NCBI GenBank assembly: GCA_000226015.1
Contig: JH153169.1
Span: 22,487 to 43,070 of the forward strand
From: Mnemiopsis leidyi
Taxonomy: Eukaryota > Ctenophora > Tentaculata > Lobata > Bolinopsidae
Length of the DNA: 20,584 bases
Direction of reading: 5' to 3'
This document shows, piece by piece, positions 1 to 8,100 of the stretch (the first letter of the stretch is position 1; each line of letters opens with the position of its first letter). Both the position numbers and the translations under genes were made by a program. A model generated the notes under the pieces. That model searched no databases and was not told the origin of the DNA. It saw only the letters and a list, made by a program, of their open reading frames with translations.

Positions 1-513
1 CCGAAATTTTAGCTCACAGGAAGCAGGTTAGGTGAGGTATTTGCTTAAATTGTGAGGTAGACTGTAGAGAATTTTTAGAAGTCTTGAATTCATTAGAGGT
101 AGGGTTGCATTATGCGAGTGAGGTGGCGCGAAGCGCCGCCGAACGAGCAATATATCACACAAAAATTCTAACCGCAAATAATTTCTAACCGAAATTTGAA
201 AAATCGTCCTACTAGTAAAAAAAACTTATTTGCACCTATGGAAAGGTATGTGAGGTAAGATAGAGGGATTCACTGCTAACCATATTGTTAGTGTTAACTT
301 AGATATCAGGATCACTTGACGTAATTTCTACAGCAGTATGAACCTACCAAAATATGCGTAGACTTTTGATTTTCGTGCCTAAGTCATAGAAACTCATGAA
401 TACAACACATAAAGAATTATCGCAATTTTGAAACGATTATCGTAACAAGTGAGTTATTGCATATAACATTATGAAGTAAACAAATCAAATGACAAATGAA
501 AATTGAAATAAAC
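1..513. other. Non-coding sequence, probably golgin intron
   Basis: This lies downstream, in the minus direction, of the last visible golgin exon and is probably an intron of that gene. I see no exon with good splice sites here on either strand. A short GC-rich patch at about 120-140 contains a perfect 5-bp stem with a 3-base loop (GGCGC-GAA-GCGCC, 124-136). Nearby, the string TTCTAACCG occurs twice at about 165-195. Nothing else is supported. Confidence 0.4.
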
Positions 514-2032
514 CTGCGCTGCAGAAAGTCCGAGGATAGCTTTTTCCTGCTGCAAAGAAGCGATTGTTCCTTTACACTCCTTCAACTGTTCCATCAGCTC
601 GGAAACTTGGACACGACTGCTAGATCCTTCTGCGGGAGACATCTTAGTTGGATTGTGATTAAATTTCGTTGATTGGGCATGTCCCAAGCCTGCCCTGACC
701 CCGCCCTTGGCATACCAAACTTGCCTACTAAGACCGTGCCTTCAACCATGCTCCGATTGTTTTTACTGGGCATATGAAGCATGGTCACGTGAACTGTGAA
801 GTCTGGGGCGGTGAATTTAACTTTTATTAAATAGAAATTAAACAACGAAACATCAAACTATCTAGATGAGGGGAATGAATATAACATTTTGTTCTAGTTT
901 ATCCATGAGTTATTTTTAATAAAAACTAACCAAGTAGACTGTCCTCGCTGAGAGGACGTTGAAGATTTTCAGTAGATCCAGCTAGTAGCTGCTCCTTCTT
1001 CAACATTTCTTCTCGTTCTTGGCTTGCGGCCAAATCTGACATCAGTGAACTGACTCTGGTAGACAGCTCTTGGACCTGAGTTGTTTTTGTTTGACATAAT
1101 CCTTACTTAACATGAGACAACATGAGTCATCTGAGTTGTTTAGCTGTTGGAAGTGTTTTTGTTTTACATAAATCTTACTTAACATGAGACAACATGAGTA
1201 AACTGAGTTGTTTAGCTGTTGGAAGTGTTTTTGTTTTACATAAATCTTACTTAACATGAGACAACATGAGTCGACTGAGTTGTTTAGCTGTTGGAAGTGT
1301 TTTTGTTTTACATAAATCTAACTTAACATGAGACAACATGAGTAAACTGAGTTGTTTAGCTGTTGGAAGTGTTTTTGTTTGACATAAATCTAACTTAACA
1401 TGATAAGCTATTGTCAGTAACATTTCAAAGATGACATAAAAGTTGAAGACTTTATATCAGCAGCACCTGCTATTAAACGTTGACATGAAAAAGCCAGACA
1501 ATTAGAATAATAATATAGTTAAATACAATAAAAATGAAAAATAATTCCGCTAACTAATCCAACAAAAAGCTGATAATTTAAAACTAATACAAACCCACAC
1601 CTCGTTAGCCAGAGAAGCATTAGTATCGCTTGTTCTCATCAGTTTGTCTTGAAGCTCCAACATGTGATCCTTCAGCTGCTTGTTCTGTCCCATTGCTCGA
1701 CTGATAGTTGCTTTGTCATTGTTTATCTGCGTCAGCAGTGCGTTTTGGTCCACATGGGTCTCCTAAAAAGAAAGGTAACAGCATCTGCCTAATGTGTTAA
1801 AGTTTAACCAGATTAGATTTGTTAGAAATCGTTTAAGTCATAAGCTCAACAACAAGCTAACTATAAAAACCTTGAATTTGTCCAGTTCTTTTTGTAGATT
1901 TAGAGTTTGTAATATCTGTTCCTCCAGAGCTTGTTCTAACTTTTCTTTTTCAATAGTCAACTCCGCAAGCAATTTAGCAGATTGATCTATATGTTCTGCA
2001 GAGGTATCTTTTGCAGGAGTGGTAGTGGCTTC
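514..2032 (-). CDS. GOLGA2: Golgin-like coiled-coil protein, GM130/GOLGA2 type, partial
   Basis: Four minus-strand exons join in one frame: 2032-1871 (54 codons), 1762-1601 (54 codons), 1075-931 (48 codons plus 1 base) and 629-514 (completing 39 codons). Each has an AG acceptor and a GT donor. The product is almost all charged heptad-like coiled coil rich in E, K, Q and L, with no membrane segment. Exon 1762-1601 contains KATISRAMGQNKQLKDHMLE, which resembles the conserved S-R-A-x-x-Q-N-x-x-L-K segment of GM130. GM130 is a cis-Golgi tether that binds p115 and GRASP65. That assignment is from memory of the family, and another golgin is possible. Both ends are missing: there is no start before 2032 and no stop after 514. 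The acceptor of exon 629-514 has a poor pyrimidine tract. The neighbouring SDR gene is divergent. Confidence 0.55.
1075..1402. repeat. 72-bp tandem array overlapping a golgin 3' splice site
   Basis: A 72-bp unit repeats with the motif CTGAGTTGTTTAGCTG starting at 1131, 1203, 1275 and 1347, exactly 72 bp apart. A first, shortened copy at about 1077-1130 lacks roughly 18 bp. On the minus strand each unit carries AACTCAG. In the shortened copy this AG is the acceptor of the golgin exon starting at 1075. The copies are nearly identical, differing mainly at the three bases after ATGAGT (CAT, AAA, CGA, AAA). Confidence 0.85.
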
Positions 2033-2646
2033 CTGAAGTTAAACGGACGATAAAGCGTTGATAAATTGAACATAAATTACTCTACCAGTTCGAATGATAA
2101 AATTGTCAAGTAAAACAATGTCGTATTTGTATTTGTTACACCTGTACCCAGGCTTTTACACTGTAAAATTTACAGTTATACTGAAGGGGCTCGAGGAAGA
2201 TTCTAGATCTTTTAACGGAGACCCTTCTCATTTAACCCTCAATCACGGTTTATTCCCGTTCATTCGGCTGAGTCGACCGAACAAGATTGCATAGGCAAAT
2301 GCCCTTAGCGCACTCCTCTAGGATTGGCAAATCTGGAAATTGAACCCCCGATCTCCTGCATAGAAAGTCGGGGTAGATACCACTTCAACCATATAATAAA
2401 CATATTCTATGAACAGACGGATGCTTTCTTGCAGGATGCTTTCTTGAGAATAATGTACTTTTATCGATGTACCATTCCTTGGGCTAAAGTATTTATGAAA
2501 TTCCATTGGTTAGTCACTTCTGTGTAATTTGAAGTACTCAAGCCTCTATCAATGTGGCATATACCATTGATTTGGAGATTTCTCCCGAAAGCACTATTCT
2601 TTGATTTGTTACTTCTTATGGTTAGACATTAGTGTAGGGACAGCAG
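2033..2646. other. Interval between golgin exon and SDR gene
   Basis: No convincing coding exon is visible on either strand. The stretch holds the tRNA-derived element described separately and a palindrome CTGTAAAATTTACAG at about 2161-2175. It also has a short direct repeat GGATGCTTTCTT at about 2418-2445. The SDR promoter should lie in the last 100-200 bases, but no TATA box or initiator stands out. The golgin's 5' exons are not recognisable here. Confidence 0.4.
2105..2400 (-). mobile_element. Probable tRNA-derived SINE
   Basis: Read on the minus strand, 2395-2325 holds TGGTTGAAGTGG, which resembles a pol III A box. Some 45 bases on comes GGTTCAATTTCC, which fits the B box GGTTCRANNCC apart from one base. 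The spacing is that of a tRNA, but acceptor and T stems do not pair well, so it is not a working tRNA gene. About 200 bp of unrelated body follows, and the far end has an A-rich ACAAATACAAATACG tail near 2105-2135. This layout of tRNA head, body and simple tail is typical of a tRNA SINE. I could not find clear target-site duplications, so the ends are approximate. Confidence 0.45.
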
Positions 2647-4655
2647 ATGGCCGATTCGAACAATGGCGAAAAATTGCTTCCATATCTTATCAAGGGAGCT
2701 TCATATGCTTTCGCTGGCTCTTTAGCCTTGTGTGCTATTGGAACCCTTGCAATAAGAAGAAAGCTAAAACCAAAGAACAGTTGGAGGAACAACAAAACGC
2801 TTGAAGGTGGCATATTACTCACAATTTTGAATGCCCATTGAAATTTGCATTAACTATCCTCTTATTTTGTGCCCTAAACATGTGAAAGCTGAAAAGCTTG
2901 CCTTTTTATAAGAGGAGTACTGATTGTCATTATTAGCTTGTTTTTCTCAATGCAAAGGAGTTGGTTCAATGAGCATGTACTCCTCAAAAATTGGAAAAGT
3001 AGAATAAAATTGTAACGAAACAAGCTTTAATAGATTGGAAAGACTATATTGGGACAGAGCCCCCTAACATTATCTGATTTCATTAAAAATGTAAGCTTTT
3101 GGAATGATTAATCCATGTATTTGGATAAATATATTCATGAAAATGATTTTTTTCAGGTTTGACTGTGTTAATTACTGGTGGTAATAGTGGCCTTGGAGCA
3201 GCTGCTGCTAAAGATCTTGCAAAAAGAAATGCTAATGTAATCATAGCATGTAGGACCAGGGATAAAGCAATGGCAGTCATAAAGGAAATCAAAACAGAGT
3301 TTCCCCAAAGTCCTGAGGTGTGTTAATCTCCTATCATGAATAAACTGGTTTATTACAGAAGTTGTGGGGTTGGAACAAAGAAACAGATCCCATAATTATA
3401 AGTCAAAAATGTAATATTGGTATCTATTGTTGTGGTGAAAATTGACATCATTGCCCAGAAAATCTATCAAAATATTGTATCAATGTATATCATGTACTGT
3501 TTTAGATTTTGATGGAAATATATTCTTGTATGCAAGCTTAAATTTTTATGTTATTGGCATCTGGCTTCAGCTTTGTGAACATACTGAACAAAAAGGAGTG
3601 TCTGGCCACAGCACTCTTGACTCTTGTTGCCCTGGGAAGTAGTTGCCCTGGGAAGTAGTTCCAGTTCTTCAGCAATATAATGATGGAATGATCTGATATG
3701 TTGTCAGATATTTTAGGTGTAAAGCCAATTTGCCTCTTGATGAACTCTTTTTTGAATTTTTTTAATGGTCATGGTCAATTGGCTACCCTAACTGCAACCA
3801 CCTAATGAAAAAATATACTCAGTCTCCTTCTACCTCCTTTGATTGCCAGCTAAAAGCTAAAGTCATTGAGCAGTTCTTTGTTTTTTAATATTTTAACAAT
3901 TTCAGAATTTTACAGCATCATTTTCTAGACAATTTTTGAATAAATTTATTAATTAGCTGTTCCTCTTTCAGATTGTATACAGTCATCTTGACCTTACATC
4001 TCTTGCTAAAACAAAAGAATTTGTTGATGACTTAAATGTTGATAACGTAGACATTCTCATCAACAATGCAGCTGTATGGGGAAGTCCTGATCCAGAAAGC
4101 GGTGATGGTATAGAACACACCTTTGCCATCAATTATCTAGCTCCTTTTTATCTAACAAAGCTAATGATTCAGAAGTATTCCCTTCAAAGAGTTTTAAATG
4201 TGAGTTCTGGCTTATATTTTCAAGGGAAAATCGATCCAAATGACTTTGAAAATCTCACTAGAGTTCCAGCAACGTTAGACAAGGATGTATACCGAAGCCT
4301 TTATTCAACTAGTAAACTTGCTCAAATATACCATAGCAAAGAACTTGCCAAAAGATATCCCGAAATCAAATCATTTTCTCTACATCCTGGACTTTGCTAT
4401 ACAGATCTGGCCCGTTATGTAAAGCCTCAAAGTCGCATTTTGTCCATCCTTGGTCGATTTCTACCATTGATCATTAGAACTCCAGCTGAGGGTGCTCAGA
4501 CCTATGTGTTTTGCTGTGTAGAAGATGAATTGGAGAGTGGTGGATATTATGGAGACTGTGAAAGCGAATCTCTAAAGAGTGTGGCTTGTGATTCTGCAAT
4601 TCAGGAAAAGTTATGGGAGTTCTCTGAAGAATTGATTCAGAGTAAAACGTCATAG
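2647..4655 (+). CDS. Short-chain dehydrogenase/reductase, retinol dehydrogenase 11-14 type
   Basis: Three exons, 2647-2806, 3157-3317 and 3972-4655, join in phase to give 334 aa, close to RDH13/RDH14 length. Residues about 13-36 form a hydrophobic N-terminal anchor followed by RRKLKPK, as in ER- or mitochondria-anchored RDHs. The Rossmann motif TGGNSGLG is at 60-67, with CRTRDKA-type NADP contacts after it. NNAA is at 138-141, Asn161 is in place, and catalytic Ser is at 185/186 (NVSSG). YSTSK at 218-222 supplies catalytic Tyr and Lys, and HPGLCYTDLA follows. All catalytic residues are present, so it should reduce or oxidise retinoids, lipid aldehydes or similar carbonyls with NADP(H). The exact substrate cannot be read. 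The start is the first in-frame ATG before the anchor. No clear AATAAA follows the stop. Confidence 0.9.
2807..3156 (+). other. SDR intron 1
   Basis: The intron begins GTGGCA and ends in a T-rich tract with TTTTTTTCAG. The donor is not a strong consensus (AAG|GTGGCA), but it is the only one that keeps the Leu-Glu-Gly-Leu-Thr junction before the Rossmann motif. Nothing else is seen in it. Confidence 0.7.
3318..3971 (+). other. SDR intron 2
   Basis: The donor is GAG|GTGTGT and the acceptor is CTCTTTCAG. The intron contains a perfect 16-bp direct repeat, GTTGCCCTGGGAAGTA, at 3626-3641 and 3642-3657. I see no coding sequence or RNA gene in it. Confidence 0.7.
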
Positions 4656-5125
4656 AGGAATTTGTGCCCCGCCGGAAGTCCTAACTTGTTGTGATCCTTG
4701 AAATTCGGTACTGCTGTTGTCTTGATTGAGCAACCAGTGCCAAACTATAAGCCTGGAATGTGGATGTCTTTCTCTTGACCTTTTGATCAGATTTACAGAT
4801 AAGTGTTAGTAACCAGCAGTGCCAGCATTTACTTCCTGTCACCCTTAAATAACATTGGTGAAAGCGAAACTTTTTTTTGTAGTTTATAATAAGTTGATAA
4901 AATATTCTGTACTGTTTCGAAAGTGTTTGGAAGATTTTTAGCCATGCTAGTTATTTTTAGCCATTAATTATCTCAGAGTAGCGATATAAACAAAGATGCC
5001 AACAAACACAGAGCTAAAATCGTTGTCTTTCTCTCAAGACTCAAGTTGAATTTCCTACTAATACCTACTTATCATTATTACTTATTATTGATTACGAGGG
5101 GTTACCAACAACGTTCTAGGTAGTC
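4656..5125. other. SDR 3' UTR and ALIX upstream region
   Basis: This compact interval of about 470 bp must hold the SDR 3' end and the ALIX promoter and 5' UTR. No canonical AATAAA or ATTAAA is seen after the SDR stop, and no clear TATA box before ALIX. The last 100 bases before the ATG are AT-rich. Confidence 0.4.
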
Positions 5126-8100
5126 ATGTCTGTCGGGGCAATGACCGGGATGATATCAATCGAACCCAAAAAGGGAGATCGAGCTAATCTACATCGACCT
5201 CTCATGACATTCATCATGGGAGCTTTTCCCGGACAACAGGATGTAAGTTGGACATTTGAGCAGTTCTCACAATTTCATAAAACAGTGGCATGTACTCTTG
5301 AAACATGAACTTTGTAATGATTGCTAAGTCATACAAAGTAGGCATATTGTAGAAACATATTCTAAAAATTCAGCTAATAGTACAGTTCATTGCAAATAAC
5401 TATGCATATGTACCCTAGTGGTTTCTAGTGTGCCAGCTTTAGGTTTACACATTCTCAGTTACAAATAACGAACAAGTTTATGAAAACTGTAACACAATGT
5501 TTCTAGTATTTACTGAACTCACAATATGAACACGTCTCAGGAAATGTCCGTAGCAGTGGATGACGTCTGCAAGATGAGAGAGAAGATCCTGGCGGTAGAA
5601 AAGTCGGAAAAAGGAGCGGAGCAACTTCTACGATATTATCTTCAGATGTCTGCCATGGACTGCAAGCTGCCCATCAACGAGAACCAGGTTTAGAGTGTGA
5701 AGGATGACCGAGTTTATTGTTGAGAGTTGTCCTATTTATGCTGGGCTTTTCTTTTAGTAAAAATCCAATATTCACATGATATCTAGAGAAATATGTTTGC
5801 AAGATAATGATACCTACCTCAGATCCATGTTACTTTTACCTGGTACGACTCGTTCTACAAAGACTCTGTGTTTAGTGGAAAACGAGGAAGTGAGTTCTTA
5901 TTTCAATTATTTGCTATTTTCAGTTATTTGCTGTTTTCAGTTATTTGCTATTTTCAGTTATTTGCTATTTTCAATTATTTGATATTTTCAGTTATTTGCT
6001 GTTTTCAATTATTTGATATTTTCAGTTATTTGCTGTTTTCAGTTATTTGCTATTAATTGCAATTCAATTACTAATTTTGTGAGAAAAATGGTCTTTCAAG
6101 TAAATCAAAGAAAATATCTCGCTCAGAGTACAATGTCATAACGCAACTGATTACAAAGTTTTTCTGAAGTGTACATTGTACAGTATTATACACACTTGCG
6201 AAATTGCTCAATATGTGACAGTACAACTGTCTAAAGTGTTGAATTTTCATTGTCTGTACCTATGTTTTTATCTTTGTACGACAATTTCGCAGAATAAATA
6301 CTTACCTTTAGAATACCTTCAACAATTCTGTAAATTTACCGTGGCTAATTTCTCACAAGTCAAACACTGTCGCATTTGTAGGGCGTAGTTTATCTGATAT
6401 TGTAGTGAGGAGGTGGGGGAGTGTGTAATGATATTGGGTAACAGTCACTACCTTCCTCATTAATATGTAGATAGTACATCGCAGTGCAATATCATGATGT
6501 GCAAGTGTGCTCTAAACTGACAGACTATTTTCAATACGATCTCTCACACTGAATGTACAAAGTTGTGCATAGTGTATTACATCGTGTATAGCTAGTAATG
6601 TGCAACATACACACACTGTAAATATGCATACACTGTACATTTATCGTGGGCGCATGTATAATGTATTGCATATCTTACGTAATGTTTGTACTCTGTCAAT
6701 CTGCAATCATTGTCTTACAGTAAATCTTTTTTATAATGTACATGGAATGTTGTACATTTTCTAAGATTAAGCTGTAAAAGTTATCAGAATAACTCTGCAG
6801 AACAAGTCACAACCACGTCAGTTTGATGTCAAGAGGTCAATTATAAGTATCGATATTCAGTTAACCAGGGCATTAATTATTTGTACAACGAATTATATTA
6901 GACTATTGAACTGATTCGATTTTACCCACATCTACTTCAGGTGCTGCAAACAGTCTGTTCGAGCGATCCTGTGTTCTGTTTAACTACGCAGCTCTCAGCT
7001 CACAGATCGCAGCTTCCCAGAATCTCGACACAGATGACGGTCTCAAACTTGCCGCCAAATATTTCCAGGTAAATTCAGAGCTAGTGCCACCCTCTTGTTT
7101 CACACTTAACTACTCTTCATTCAAAACGCCTCATTTTTCAGAATTACTTCTAGTTTAAGCTTTAAATCCATTCATGAATAACCACACATAATTTTTCAGG
7201 TAGCGTCAGGAGCGTTTGCGCAGCTGCGCGACAAGTTGGTCCCTACCATGCAGAAGGTCCCTACACCTGATCTGAGCCCGGAGGTGCTGGCAAGTCTGAC
7301 TACTCTGATGCAGGCTCAAGCTCAGGAGTGTATCTACATCAAGGCAGTTGCTGATAAGATGAAGGAGAAGGTTTGCACTTAGAAGAGTGACATGATTTAA
7401 AGTTACATTCCCTTTTCTATCTATCTTAGTGGAACTACATTCCCTTTTCTATCTATCTTAGTGGAACTACACTAAGTTTATCAAACCTTAAAAATTTTGA
7501 ATGGAAAGGAAGTAAGGCACTGACCATGACCATGGAAAATTTGAATTTTCGCCATGGACATAGTAAAAAAAATGTTGACCATGTGCATGAACATAGGCAC
7601 CCGTAAGTAAGCCAAATGGTTAAAGTTGGTGGTTATCTAACCCCCCCCCCCAATTTTGCGAGTACCATTGCACCTGAACACATGTTGAAACCAAACTGAA
7701 AACCTCAAATTCAGGTAACTTGCAGACTAGCCGCTTCTGCGTCTGACTTCTACGGGGACGCTTACAAGGCAATGTCGAGTGTAAACCTGAAAGGGACCGG
7801 CTGGGACAAATGGACTGCCGTTTGTCTGGCCAAGCAAAATTACATGTCTGGTCTGGCTGCTTATTACGAGGTTTTACATCGAATTAGTTGCATATCAAAT
7901 GATTTTATTTCATCGGGGCTTATTCTTTAAACTTGTGTAGTGTTTAGTACTGTTTCTGCACAGACATGCTTTATAAACAACATAGTATGCCTGTAACACA
8001 TCAGTTCATAGGGCCAGCGGTAAGTTTCATCTTTTAACCCTGTCATTTTTGAACCCTCTTCATTTCAGAGTCTGAACGCGAAAGCAACAAAAGCGATTGG

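Noticed and set aside
594..845. 83-residue minus open frame next to the golgin exon
   Set aside because: It is in a different frame from the phase-matched golgin exon at 514-629 and has no domain or splice support.
1121..1128. AP-1-like TGAGTCAT in the 72-bp array
   Set aside because: Only one copy has the full site; the others diverge at exactly these bases, so it looks incidental.
1042..1257. Repeated MLSKIYVKQKHFQQLNN reading frame
   Set aside because: It is a product of the 72-bp array, which lies in an intron next to a phase-matched coiled-coil exon.
463..1402. Tandem arrays as CRISPR
   Set aside because: The genome is eukaryotic, and the units are head to tail without unique spacers.
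2325..2395. Functional tRNA gene
   Set aside because: A and B boxes are present but the acceptor and T stems do not pair, so a SINE head or tRNA pseudogene is more likely.
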